The notes under the pieces were generated by a model. That model saw nothing but the letters and a program-made list of their open reading frames with translations, was not told where the DNA came from and did no database searches. The position numbers and the translations under genes are program-made. A stretch of 64,000 nucleotides of DNA from Ktedonobacteria bacterium brp13 (GTDB lineage: Bacteria; Chloroflexota; Ktedonobacteria; Ktedonobacterales; Ktedonobacteraceae): assembly GCA_015099395.1 (NCBI GenBank), contig AP024096.1, forward strand, positions 3,410,001 through 3,474,000, in the 5' to 3' direction. Of the stretch, positions 38,342-47,955 are shown in pieces; the first letter of the stretch is position 1; the number at the start of each line of letters is the position of its first letter.

Positions 38342-40396
38342 ATGAGCATCCTTGTTCCCGCGGCTTTCGCCTTTGCCGCGATCATACCCATCATCCTGCT
38401 CCTCTATTTTATGCGGCCCAAACGTCAGGAGCGCGTTGTTGGCAGCACGCTGCTCTGGCAACAAGCGATGCAGGATATTCAGGCCAGCCGTCCATGGCAG
38501 CGTCTGCGCGTCACGCCGCTGTTGATATTGCAGTTGCTGGCAGCACTCTTCATTATCCTGGTGCTGGTGCGACCAGCTATCTTCAGCAATAGTCCATTGA
38601 GCGGCAATACGATTATTATTTTACAGGCATCAGCCAGCATGCAGGCCACCGATGTAGCCCCTAACCGCTTTGAGAATGCAAAGAACACGATCAGTGACTA
38701 TATCGATGAGATGGGTTCCAATGACCATCTCTCACTGATCACAATGGCACGCTCACCACAGATTTTGATTGCGAACTCACAGGATAAGGGACAGTTGCAT
38801 AGTGCCTTGCAAAACGCAAAGGTCACCAATCAAGAGGCTGATCTGGAGCAAGCCCTCTCGCTGGCCGGTTCTCTGGCGACAGGTGAGACAAATGCGCAGG
38901 TGATGGTGATCGGTGATGGACATGTGCTGAATACCGATCAAAACCTGGACGTCTCGTTCCCGGTCCGCTATCAGTCCGTCGGGACCGACGCTCCTAATGT
39001 TGCACTGCTGGCGCTCTCATCGCGCCTGATAAATGGAAAACTGATCGCCTTTGCGCAGGTCGCGAACTATAGCCATGCCCAGCGTTCAATCCCGGTCGAG
39101 TTGGATACCAACGGCAGGCTCTTTGGAGTGCAGACCGTCACGCTCGGTGCTGGTGCAGATGGTTCTATCGAGTGGGGACCCCTGAACGCCACAACGAATC
39201 AATTGCACGCCCATATCATTTCGCAAGATGCGATGACCAGCGATCATGATGCATGGTCCCAGGTCGGCAGCGCGGCGCATGGTCGGGTACTCCTGGTCAC
39301 CAAAGGGAATATGTATCTGGAGACGGCGCTGCGTCTGCAATCGAATGTGACCCTGTTTGAGACGACACCCGATAAATATGCACACAATATCGGGAGCTAC
39401 GATCTAACGGTCTTCGATGGCTATACGCCGCCGACTCTGCCGACCGGGAACATACTCTTTGTTGACCCGCCCAATGGGAACAATGCGTTTGGTACCAGCG
39501 GCCCCTTGATGGCAGTGCACCAGATTAGCGCGGGCAACGATCCCTTGAATCTCTTAAGCAATATCGATCTGAGCAATATCCATACGCTAAAGGACAGTCA
39601 TCTGCTCAAACCCGCACTCTGGGAGCAGACGGTGATTAATGCGACAGAGACTCCACTCTTGATTGCGGGCGAGCATAATGGACAACGGATCGCGGCCTTC
39701 GGCTTCGACCTGCATGAGACCGATCTACCACTCCAGCCGGCCTTCCCGATCCTGATGGTCAATATGCTGAACTGGTTTCTACCGGCCCCAGTCACTGGCA
39801 TGGGACAGGTCAGCCCGGGTAGCGCAGTCAGTGTCCAGACCTGGCCAGGAGCCAGTCAGGTGAGTGTTACCGGACCAGATCAGCAGAAGGTCAATGTAGG
39901 ACCACCCTTCCCTGTTATCCCCTATACCAATACAAACAATGTAGGGGTCTATCAGGTGAGCCAGACCGTACGTGGACAGAAGCTCAATGGCATCTTCACC
40001 GTCAATCTTTTTAGCCCGACACAATCGAACCTTGCACCAGCCCATACACTACCCATTAACCATAGTGTCAACTTCACAGGCAGTAAGAATACTGTCTCAC
40101 ACCAACTCCGTGAGATCTGGCCCTGGATCGCAGCTATCTTGCTACTGATCCTCTGTGTAGAATGGTGGCTCTTTAGTCGCAACTACCAACTCCAAAGCAA
40201 CATACGCAAAGGCGGCTCTCTACACAGCGACATGGGACGTAGAGGCAAGCAGCAATCAACAAATAAGCTCATCGCACAGCTACAACGCCACTCGCCAGAC
40301 TGGGACACGCTAAGGAGACGCGCACTGAAATACAAGAAACGCGTGCGTAGTAGATTAAAACAACACGCGAAAGGGGAGCGTCATGTTAACCTTTGA
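38342..40396 (+). CDS. BatA-type membrane protein with VWA domain
   Basis: 684 residues. An aerotolerance-regulator N-terminal (BatA) domain with two transmembrane helices (about 5-24 and 57-80) leads into a VWA domain whose metal motif is degraded (QASASM at 95-100 instead of DxSxS). A beta-rich region and a further amidotransferase-like region follow, with a C-terminal transmembrane helix (about 596-615) and a strongly basic tail. Most of the protein would be extracytoplasmic between helices. Its gene overlaps the next by 14 bp, so the two products are probably made in a fixed ratio and may form a complex. Confidence 0.85.
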   Translation: MSILVPAAFAFAAIIPIILLLYFMRPKRQERVVGSTLLWQQAMQDIQASRPWQRLRVTPLLILQLLAALFIILVLVRPAIFSNSPLSGNTIIILQASASMQATDVAPNRFENAKNTISDYIDEMGSNDHLSLITMARSPQILIANSQDKGQLHSALQNAKVTNQEADLEQALSLAGSLATGETNAQVMVIGDGHVLNTDQNLDVSFPVRYQSVGTDAPNVALLALSSRLINGKLIAFAQVANYSHAQRSIPVELDTNGRLFGVQTVTLGAGADGSIEWGPLNATTNQLHAHIISQDAMTSDHDAWSQVGSAAHGRVLLVTKGNMYLETALRLQSNVTLFETTPDKYAHNIGSYDLTVFDGYTPPTLPTGNILFVDPPNGNNAFGTSGPLMAVHQISAGNDPLNLLSNIDLSNIHTLKDSHLLKPALWEQTVINATETPLLIAGEHNGQRIAAFGFDLHETDLPLQPAFPILMVNMLNWFLPAPVTGMGQVSPGSAVSVQTWPGASQVSVTGPDQQKVNVGPPFPVIPYTNTNNVGVYQVSQTVRGQKLNGIFTVNLFSPTQSNLAPAHTLPINHSVNFTGSKNTVSHQLREIWPWIAAILLLILCVEWWLFSRNYQLQSNIRKGGSLHSDMGRRGKQQSTNKLIAQLQRHSPDWDTLRRRALKYKKRVRSRLKQHAKGERHVNL

Positions 40397-43300
40397 GCAA
40401 CCACTCTTACTATTGCTCTTTCTTCCCATCGGCATCCTGGTCTATCTCACCTGGCGGCGGATGTCGATGCCCTATGCAGCGCTGCAACGACGCTGTATAC
40501 TTGCCTGTCGTCTCTTGCTCTTTGCCTGCATCATCCTGGCACTGGCAGGCACCGCACTCGCGCTGCCCGTCAGCCATCAGACAACTATCTTCGTTGGTGA
40601 TATCTCGGCCAGCACATCGTCCCAACGGAGCTTTATCGAGCAGTGGATCAACGGAGCTATTAAACATAAACAGACCGATGACCGTGTAGGCATCGTTGCC
40701 GTAGGACGCAACGCACTCGTCGAACAATCAGTGCAAACACAGGTCAACTTTTCACAATTTGAGTCCACCCCTGATACCAACTATACAGATCTCGCAGCCG
40801 GTCTACGCCTGGCAGCAGCTATCATGCCCAGCGATACACAACGCCATATTGTCCTGCTCTCCGATGGTCAACAAAACATGGAGGATGCCCTGCAGGAGGC
40901 TCAACTATTACAACAACAGGGGATTCGCCTGGATATAGTGCCTTTGCCTGAGACCACAGGAGCAGATGCACGTATCGACAACTTCACGGCCCCCACGAAT
41001 CTGCACACCAATGAGCGCTTCCAGCTACACGCCAGAGTCTATAGCAGTGTCGCTCAGAAAGCGACCATCAATATCTACATGGACCAGAGCATTATTACAC
41101 AGCAGAGTGTCTCCCTTGCGGCGGGCGAGCAAGATCTCAGCTTTACAATGCTCTCACCCTCGGTTGGATTTCACACATTCCGCGCAACACTTAGCGCGCC
41201 ACAGGATGCCATTGCGCAAAACGATGAAGGGGCCGCCTTTGTCAATGTACAGGGACCGCCACGTGTCCTCGTCGTTGAAGGCCAACCAGGCAGCGGACGG
41301 AATATCGTCGCAGCACTGAAGGCGACACATATCGATATCAGTGTTGGCGCACCAGGTGATATCCCATCCACACTTGATGGACTGGTCCCATATAGCAGTA
41401 TCGTCCTGGCCGATGTCCCGGCCATTGAACTGGGCAATACACGCATGCAGGTCATACAATCATTCGTACGTGACCTGGGACATGGGCTCGTCGTCAGCGG
41501 CGGACAGAATAGCTACGGCGTCGGCGGCTATACCGGCACGCCACTGGAACAGGCGCTCCCAGTGAGCATGGAGATTCCACAACATAAAGAGACACCAACC
41601 ATCGCCGTCGTCTTAATCGTCGAAAGCCTGGAAGCACAGACACAGATCAACATCTCAAAAGAGGCGGCTAAAGAGGTCGTCGGACTGCTCACGCCACGCG
41701 ACCAGGTCGGCATCTCCGCTGGTTATGGGGCATTGAGCATCAAAATGCAAAACGTGACCAACAAGCAGAATATCGATAACCAGATCGACAATATGAACCC
41801 GGTCGATCCTGCCAGCTATAATCCTGATCTCGCGAACGCCGAACAAGAACTGCTGCATACGAACGCCAAGATCAAACACATTATCCTGCTTGGCGACGGC
41901 GACGCCTACGACAACTATGCCCCCACAGTCAACAGAATAGCAAACGAGAATATTACTGTCTCTGCAGTCGAGACAAATGCACTCAGCCCGCAAGATATCG
42001 CAACAATGCAGAATATCGCACAATGGGGCAAAGGACGCTTCTACCAGGCCAACAATCCAGCGGATATCCCACAGATCCTCCTAAAAGAGGCCCAGCAAGC
42101 AGCCAAACGTTCATTGATCAACGAAACCTTCACGCCAGCCGTCGTCAGCAATCATCCGATCCTGACCGGCTTTACAGGTCTGCCACAGCTCAATGGCTAT
42201 GTCGCGACGACCCCCAAACCAGCAGCTCAGATGGTACTGGTCAGCCACCTGGATGATCCAATTCTAGCCACCTGGCAATATGGCCTGGGGCGCTCTGCGG
42301 CCTGGACCAGTGACGCGCTGGGGCTATGGACAAAGCATTGGATCTCCTGGAACGATGCCGCGCGCTGGTGGGCTAACGTCGTCACCTGGACCCTACCATC
42401 CCAGAACCAGGGCGGACTCGATGTGAATGGCAGCGTCACCAATAGAGGAGGACAGATAACAGTCGATCTGCCACCCGGTACAAGCACAACAGGGAAGCAG
42501 CCACAGGTCCAGGCCCATATTGTCAGTCCGGATCTATCGCAGCAAAATATTACCCTGCAACCGACCGCCCCGGATCGCTGGGAAGGCAGCTTCCCAACCG
42601 AACAGGTCGGTGCCTACCTGCTACAGATCACCTACAAGGGCGACAAGAACTCAAGCCAACTCAGCGCTACTACCGGACTCGTCATTCCCTATTCACCAGA
42701 GTTTCATACCCAGGGCACAGATACCAACTATCTGAAACTGCTGGCGCAGAGCGGAGGCGGAAGCTTGCTCAATCCCTCGAATACGACAGATGCCTTTAGC
42801 GAGAGTCTGAAACCCGCACAGGCCTCGATCTCACTGGCTTTCTGGCTACTCATCCTGGCCGCACTGCTTTTACCGCTGGACATCGCATTACGCCGCCTCT
42901 CCAGTGTAGAGTTCTTGCGTACCGGCTATCAACGCCTGAGCCAGTTGTTCCAACGGAGAGCAAAAGATACGCCCATAGCCAGTACAAGCACCGCCAGTTC
43001 ATCACTGAGCCATGTGCTCCAGCGCCGCGAGCAGATCAAGCATCAGGCCAACGATACGCAAGAGATCATCACACCAACAATCGAGAGCAGACCAGTCACG
43101 CCAGTACAGCCAGGTGTTACTCCTGCTACTCCACCCAAACCAGCGACAAGCAGTCCTCCCACACGCTCGGTACCACTGCAACATATCACAAAACCGCGCA
43201 CTACTAGCAACCAGCCACCTACCGCAAAAAAGAGGAGCGCAGAGGTACCACAGACAACTCCCGCGAAACCGGCTAAAAAGCCAGCAGAGACCAGACCAGC

Positions 43301-43397
43301 AGCGAGTGCGCCAAATACCAGGGAGGAGGTCTCAGTGGGCAACACAACCTCAAAGCTCGTTGAAGCCAAACGGAAACGCAAGGAGCAGAACAGATAA
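40383..43397 (+). CDS. Large VWA / glutamine-amidotransferase-like membrane protein
   Basis: 1004 residues. Two N-terminal helices (about 6-22 and 38-62) precede a VWA domain with an intact DISAS motif (73-77). A middle class-I-amidotransferase-like fold (about 300-390) contains SGGQNSYGVGGYTGTPLE-type sequence but no catalytic Cys. A second VWA domain (about 400-560) has a degraded metal motif. A beta domain, a C-terminal helix (about 820-840) and a ~160-residue Pro/Lys-rich tail follow. It overlaps the BatA-like gene by 14 bp. Probable extracytoplasmic partner in the MoxR-DUF58-VWA machine; function unknown. Confidence 0.85.
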   Translation: MLTFEQPLLLLLFLPIGILVYLTWRRMSMPYAALQRRCILACRLLLFACIILALAGTALALPVSHQTTIFVGDISASTSSQRSFIEQWINGAIKHKQTDDRVGIVAVGRNALVEQSVQTQVNFSQFESTPDTNYTDLAAGLRLAAAIMPSDTQRHIVLLSDGQQNMEDALQEAQLLQQQGIRLDIVPLPETTGADARIDNFTAPTNLHTNERFQLHARVYSSVAQKATINIYMDQSIITQQSVSLAAGEQDLSFTMLSPSVGFHTFRATLSAPQDAIAQNDEGAAFVNVQGPPRVLVVEGQPGSGRNIVAALKATHIDISVGAPGDIPSTLDGLVPYSSIVLADVPAIELGNTRMQVIQSFVRDLGHGLVVSGGQNSYGVGGYTGTPLEQALPVSMEIPQHKETPTIAVVLIVESLEAQTQINISKEAAKEVVGLLTPRDQVGISAGYGALSIKMQNVTNKQNIDNQIDNMNPVDPASYNPDLANAEQELLHTNAKIKHIILLGDGDAYDNYAPTVNRIANENITVSAVETNALSPQDIATMQNIAQWGKGRFYQANNPADIPQILLKEAQQAAKRSLINETFTPAVVSNHPILTGFTGLPQLNGYVATTPKPAAQMVLVSHLDDPILATWQYGLGRSAAWTSDALGLWTKHWISWNDAARWWANVVTWTLPSQNQGGLDVNGSVTNRGGQITVDLPPGTSTTGKQPQVQAHIVSPDLSQQNITLQPTAPDRWEGSFPTEQVGAYLLQITYKGDKNSSQLSATTGLVIPYSPEFHTQGTDTNYLKLLAQSGGGSLLNPSNTTDAFSESLKPAQASISLAFWLLILAALLLPLDIALRRLSSVEFLRTGYQRLSQLFQRRAKDTPIASTSTASSSLSHVLQRREQIKHQANDTQEIITPTIESRPVTPVQPGVTPATPPKPATSSPPTRSVPLQHITKPRTTSNQPPTAKKRSAEVPQTTPAKPAKKPAETRPAASAPNTREEVSVGNTTSKLVEAKRKRKEQNR

Positions 43398-43449
43398 GCA
43401 GGTCGCTGCAAGGATAGGGATATCTCAAATCTGATAACTCGCAACTAAA

Positions 43450-43487
43450 ATGATACTCTAGTATATAATTCTGATTAGGAGTATGAT
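43450..43487 (+). promoter_or_regulatory. Promoter and probable operator of the tetR gene
   Basis: TATAAT at 43464-43469 lies between ATGATACTC (43450-43458) and its near-complement GAGTATGAT (43479-43487). Such an inverted repeat over the promoter is typical for autoregulated TetR genes. Not tested. Confidence 0.45.
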
Positions 43488-43553
43488 ACAATTTCAGTCA
43501 AACAGAAGACCTGCTTTTCTAGCAAGCGCCAAAAACAAAGGGAGAGGAAGATC

Positions 43554-44168
43554 ATGATGACCGGTACTTCGTGTCGCAATGTCGCAACGGGAGTGCGTCG
43601 TAAAGCTATTCTAGAAGCTGCACTGCAATTATTTTTGACAAAAGGCTTTACCGATACAACAATGGAAGATATACGCCAACTCTCAGGAGCTAGCACAGGC
43701 AGTATTTATCATCATTTTGAGAAAAAAGAGAATATTGCAACAGAGTTGTATCGTGAAGGGCGTAAAGACCTCAATGCCACGTTATTGCAGAGTTTCAATA
43801 CCAATGATCCAGAAGAGGGTCTGCGAACACTGGTCTATAACTACCTGGATTGGTATGAGCAATCCCCTGATCTTGGTATCTATGTGATTCAAGCCGCTAA
43901 CACAGAATATCTTGGACGCTATGTAGAAGAGTTGCGCCAGTCGCTAGACTCATCCGCACAACACTTTTTAAGATGGCTGGAACCTTTTATAGCGAACAAC
44001 ACAATCGTTCGCTATCCAGACACTCTCTATATTCCGCTCTGCCTGGGTCCTAGCCGCGAGTTTATCCGCCTCTGGCTACGCACTCGACGCCCTGAACAGT
44101 TGCAAGAGGCACGCACGCCACTTGCAGAGGCGGCATGCCAGATTCTGCTAACGCATTATTCACGCTAA
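43554..44168 (+). CDS. TetR/AcrR family transcriptional regulator
   Basis: 204-residue repressor. The N-terminal helix-turn-helix covers about residues 15-62 with the signature GASTGSIYHHFEKKE (recognition helix and following turn). The C-terminal ligand-binding domain is all-helical and unremarkable; the ligand cannot be predicted. AGAGGAAG precedes two adjacent ATG codons (43554 and 43557), either of which may be used. The gene stands alone; an aldolase remnant follows 29 bp downstream, and the ArsR gene faces it. Confidence 0.9.
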   Translation: MMTGTSCRNVATGVRRKAILEAALQLFLTKGFTDTTMEDIRQLSGASTGSIYHHFEKKENIATELYREGRKDLNATLLQSFNTNDPEEGLRTLVYNYLDWYEQSPDLGIYVIQAANTEYLGRYVEELRQSLDSSAQHFLRWLEPFIANNTIVRYPDTLYIPLCLGPSREFIRLWLRTRRPEQLQEARTPLAEAACQILLTHYSR

Positions 44169-44197
44169 TAGTGCAATAAGCACGAGGAGATTAATCC

Positions 44198-44319
44198 ATG
44201 CTACTGTCGGAGCTACGGAAACAGGTAGCCCACTATGCACATACTACGATACGCTTGCCGCTGAAGATATCGTAGTCGTCAATGCGCAGGGAGAAGTTAT
44301 CGAAGGGAAAAGGAGGTGA
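44198..44319 (+). pseudogene. Class II aldolase/adducin family remnant
   Basis: A ribosome site (GAGGAG) and ATG start a frame MLLSELRKQVAHYAH, typical of the class II aldolase N-terminus, which then loses frame and stops. A second frame (44232-44319) reads YDTLAAEDIVVVNAQG then EVIEGKRR and stops, matching the segment that in intact proteins lies about 35 residues later. So the gene has suffered an internal deletion with frame change and has lost everything past about residue 75. Intact relatives are ~200-250 residues. Confidence 0.55.
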
Positions 44320-44320
44320 C

Positions 44321-44683
44321 CTACGTGAGATTCTCATCAGTGCCTTTCTCCTCTTCAGAAGTCGCTTCTAGATAGGTTGCCAGTCCATCAAATTGTGTTT
44401 CCCAAAACTGCCGGTAGTGCTCAAGCCACATTGCAGCCTCTCGCATTGACCTGACGGCCAGGCGAAAACGGTGGACGCGTCCTTCCTTCCTGCGCACGAT
44501 GAGAGCCGCCTGTTCAAGCACATGTAAATGTTTCGAGATCGCCGGGACGGATATCAAGAACGGCTGAGCCAGTTCTGTCCCAGAGGCTTCTCCTTGTGCT
44601 AGACGTTCTAAAATGGCCCGACGTGTGGGGTCAGAGAGTGCGAGAAAAACGGCATTGAGTTGCTGTGATGAATTGTTAACCAT
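44321..44683 (-). CDS. ArsR family winged-helix regulator
   Basis: 120-residue winged helix-turn-helix protein. The core ALSDPTRRAILERLA (14-28) and recognition helix SVPAISKHLHVLEQA (45-59) are typical of ArsR/SmtB regulators; the cysteine pairs of metal sensors are absent, placing it with the metal-independent group often coupled to SRPBCC/AHSA1 genes. No such partner is next to it here. It ends only 2 bp from the aldolase remnant, which faces it. ATG at 44683 has no strong ribosome site, so a slightly different start is possible. Confidence 0.88.
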   Translation of the reverse strand: MVNNSSQQLNAVFLALSDPTRRAILERLAQGEASGTELAQPFLISVPAISKHLHVLEQAALIVRRKEGRVHRFRLAVRSMREAAMWLEHYRQFWETQFDGLATYLEATSEEEKGTDENLT

Positions 44684-44789
44684 GTAGTTAATTGTACCAG
44701 GACAAACAACCTATTGTCAAAAACCTCCTCGCGCTGCACAGAAAACTGATGTATTATTCAATGTTAAAAAGCTATCTGGTCAATCGGCA

Positions 44790-45827
44790 CTACTCGTGCG
44801 TAATGAGCACTTTTAGCGCTCGGCTCATACGCAGTACCAGTGTATCCAGTGCCTCTTGATACTCGTCAAGTGGGAAGCGATGAGAGATCAGTGGCGCTAG
44901 CTGGAGCTGACCGTCGGTGAAGAGGCGGATGGCGTATTCCCAGGCCGCAGCGTTCGCACCAAAGCTTCCCTGGATCTTCAGTTGCTTGAGGACAAAGATA
45001 TCACACGAGACACTCAATGGCGCAGTCGAGCTGGTCAGTCCTTCAAGCAGAACGGTACCACCCCGGCAAGCAGTCAGGAAGGCCTCCTCCATCGCTTGAA
45101 TATGCCCGGTCCCCTCAAAGACAATATCTGCCCCCCGGCCATCTGAGATCTTCAGGATCTCTGCCTGCGTATCCACCCGGCTCATGTTGAATGCATGCGT
45201 CGCACCTAGCTGACGCGCCAGTTGCAGTCGCTCATCTCTGAAGCCCAATAAGACGATCGCATGCGGATGAAAAAAGTTGGCTATCTGCACTGCGATCAGA
45301 CTCTCGACGCCATCACCAACGATCGTCACAACAGCACCAGGTAGCGGCTGTGTATTGAGAAAGAGATGCGCGACCCGTGCAACCGGCTCTAATAGTGCCG
45401 CCTCCTCGAACGACGTCTCAGCAGGCAAGGCATGCACCAGTCGGGCAGGGACCGCAACATACTCGCCCAGACCACCATGACGGCTAAAACCTAGCTCCTC
45501 ATAACCAGCCGAGCAGAGATTGGTCAGACCATGACGACAGTTGCGACAGAGCCCACAATACACAACACTCTCAACGACAACTCGATCTCCCGGCACAACA
45601 TGGTGCACCAGCGCTCCGCTCTCAATGACCTCACCCGACCACTCATGACCTGGCACGATCGGATAACGATAATAGCCCTCTGGTCGCTTCCCCTGATATA
45701 ACTCAACGTCACTCTCACACAGGCCGACGACCCGCGAACGCACCAGAACCTCATCCACCCCTATCACTGGCCGCTCACGCTCTACCACCTCCGCAATAGC
45801 AGGCTCGGTAATCATCACTGCACGCAT
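44790..45827 (-). CDS. Zinc-dependent alcohol dehydrogenase (MDR family)
   Basis: 345 residues. Catalytic zinc ligands Cys37 (GLCESD) and His61-Glu62 (GHEW) and the structural-zinc cysteines 91, 94, 97 and 105 are all present. The Rossmann loop is GDGVES (171-176), where the last Gly of GxGxxG is replaced by Ser. It belongs with the sorbitol/threonine/galactitol dehydrogenase group of medium-chain dehydrogenases; the substrate is unknown. It reads in the same direction as the decarboxylase gene upstream (179-bp gap) and could be transcribed with it. Confidence 0.9.
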   Translation of the reverse strand: MRAVMITEPAIAEVVERERPVIGVDEVLVRSRVVGLCESDVELYQGKRPEGYYRYPIVPGHEWSGEVIESGALVHHVVPGDRVVVESVVYCGLCRNCRHGLTNLCSAGYEELGFSRHGGLGEYVAVPARLVHALPAETSFEEAALLEPVARVAHLFLNTQPLPGAVVTIVGDGVESLIAVQIANFFHPHAIVLLGFRDERLQLARQLGATHAFNMSRVDTQAEILKISDGRGADIVFEGTGHIQAMEEAFLTACRGGTVLLEGLTSSTAPLSVSCDIFVLKQLKIQGSFGANAAAWEYAIRLFTDGQLQLAPLISHRFPLDEYQEALDTLVLRMSRALKVLITHE

Positions 45828-46005
45828 CTATTCAATTGCTCCCTTTTACTCACATTCATCTCGCACCCACTACACAACAAAGCATAAGTCGGAGATATTA
45901 TATATCCGCATCTTCCCCATTGGTAGTAAGAGCTCAAAAAGGCGCTGATAAAGTACGAATTGTGCAGCTATTTTACCCTCAACATTACAATATCTACGTC
46001 TTTGG

Positions 46006-47574
46006 CTATACGAATTCCTTCTTCTCGCCTTCAATTTGCCGGCTAGGTAAGGTGAGCATATGCATGCTACCAGGCCGGGTACCACTGCCCTTGCGCTGCC
46101 AGAGGCCATACTCGATATGGTAGGCTGCTCGCAACTCTTCCCAGAGACTGTGAATGTGCTGCTCCATTGTATGGATATTGTTGAGGGCTACACGTAGCGT
46201 GTACTTGCCATGGATGCGTGTATGCGAGAGAAAGTAGTTTCCAGCGTCGTTGATGCGTGCCATGATCTGTTTATTGAGAGCCTCCAGTGAGTCTTCATTG
46301 TCGATACCACGCGGATGGGCACGAAAGCAGACGACACTGAGCGGGACCGGAGCAAGGCACTCGAATTCAGGTGTCGTCTCTACTTTGGTGAGCAAGAGTT
46401 GCGCCAGACGGCAGTGTTCGGTAATCCTGGCGATCAGTCCTTCACGACCAAAATAGCGCATCACAACCCATAACTTGAGAGCGGGAAAGCGATGAGGGAG
46501 CGAGAAGTCATAATCCATCAAGTTTAAAACTTCATCCTCTCCGTGCGCGGTATCTTGCAAGTAGTCAGGCGTCAGACTCAAGGCCGATTTCAGTAGTTTT
46601 GGATGGCGCGTATACAGGATGCTACAACCGAGCGAGGTGAAGAGCCATTTGTGTGGATTGACTGAGAAAGAGTCCGCATGTTCGCAACCAGCCAGCACCC
46701 AGCGTTTCTCAGGCAACATAGCGGCAGGACCTGCGTAAGCGGCGTCAACATGCAACCAGAGTCCATAGTGCTCACAGACACGTACAATCTGCGGCACAGG
46801 ATCGATACTCGTCGTGGAGGTCGAACCGACCGTCGCCACAACGGCGAATGGCAGATAGCCATCACGTATATCTTCCTCGATGGCCTTCTCTAGCTCATTT
46901 ACGTCCATACGCAGGATACTATCTGTGCTGATCTTCCGGATACCTTGCAGACCGATGCCCAGGACAATTGCCGCTTTCTCGACCGAGGAATGCGCCTCCG
47001 CTGACATGTAGAGGCGCAACCGTGGAATCTCGGGGCGACCCGCCAGACCTTCGCGAGCAGCATGCATACATGGTATCGCCTCACGCGCTGCGACCAGTGC
47101 GTGCAGGACCGCCGAATTATGATGCAGCATGCCAAACATGTTCTCTGGCAACCCCATCAGCTCACGAAACCAATTCACCACGACCAATTCTAGCTCGGTT
47201 GCCGCAGGCGCGGTACGCCACAGCATCCGTGAAACGTTAAAGGTCGATTCTAGCATCTCCGCCAGAATACAGGGCGCGGACGCAGTTGAGCTAAAATAGC
47301 CCATAAAACCTGCTGAGTTCCATTGGGTGAGATTTGGTACGATCAAGCGATAGATATCCGAGAGGATCGTCTCCATCGATTCGGCTTGCCCGGGTGCGTG
47401 GCGGGGCATGCTACGCACTACATCACCGGGCATCAAGCGTGGAAAAACCGGCTGCTCCTCAACGTGTGTGAGGTAATTGGTAATCCAATCGATAACATGA
47501 TGACCATATTTGTGGAACTCAGATGCGTTCATATCGCCCAGCATTGATCGATCATCATTAGCCAATACGTGCAC
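46006..47574 (-). CDS. Pyridoxal-dependent (aromatic-type) amino acid decarboxylase
   Basis: 522 residues, group II PLP decarboxylase related to aromatic-L-amino-acid and glutamate decarboxylases. The PLP lysine is Lys309 in NPHKWL; DAAYAG (277-282) supplies the cofactor-nitrogen Asp, and the helical N-terminal segment matches the family. Odd: the phosphate-binding loop usually reading T/S-A-S-E is MLHHNSAVLHAL. The GTG start at 47574 has GGGGAGG at 6 bases; the TTG two codons earlier is too close to it. The gene diverges from an APC permease, an arrangement seen in decarboxylase/antiporter pairs. The substrate is unknown. Confidence 0.88.
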   Translation of the reverse strand: MHVLANDDRSMLGDMNASEFHKYGHHVIDWITNYLTHVEEQPVFPRLMPGDVVRSMPRHAPGQAESMETILSDIYRLIVPNLTQWNSAGFMGYFSSTASAPCILAEMLESTFNVSRMLWRTAPAATELELVVVNWFRELMGLPENMFGMLHHNSAVLHALVAAREAIPCMHAAREGLAGRPEIPRLRLYMSAEAHSSVEKAAIVLGIGLQGIRKISTDSILRMDVNELEKAIEEDIRDGYLPFAVVATVGSTSTTSIDPVPQIVRVCEHYGLWLHVDAAYAGPAAMLPEKRWVLAGCEHADSFSVNPHKWLFTSLGCSILYTRHPKLLKSALSLTPDYLQDTAHGEDEVLNLMDYDFSLPHRFPALKLWVVMRYFGREGLIARITEHCRLAQLLLTKVETTPEFECLAPVPLSVVCFRAHPRGIDNEDSLEALNKQIMARINDAGNYFLSHTRIHGKYTLRVALNNIHTMEQHIHSLWEELRAAYHIEYGLWQRKGSGTRPGSMHMLTLPSRQIEGEKKEFV

Positions 47575-47955
47575 CTTCAACCTCCCCTACCAACTTCTTC
47601 ACATGGCATTCTTAGCCTGCTAGTATATCGATGTCGATAACATATGTATATTTCTCAATTTCGGTATTTATGTATATAGAATATTGTAAACTACTGCGCT
47701 TCGTTCGTCAATACCTTTATAAGCACTTTCTCTTTCTTCGACGTCTATATTCATAAAGACCAATTGTAGTAGCGATGATCGCAGTAAGCACATGTTTTAA
47801 CATAGACTATACTCTCGACACAAAAATAACACAAGTGATCAAATAGTACTACTATTCTATGCTCTGTATCTCAAAAGCGTTCTATAACGTACTAAGCTTC
47901 TACTATACGGCATTTATATGCCGTGGTGGTGCTATGTAGTAGGGAGGGGACTTTC
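47575..47955. other. Divergent control region, decarboxylase / permease
   Basis: About 375 bp of A/T-rich DNA without a gene. It must hold both promoters. A small hairpin ACGGCATTTATATGCCGT lies just upstream of the permease. Co-regulation of the two genes is suggested by position only. Confidence 0.45.
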
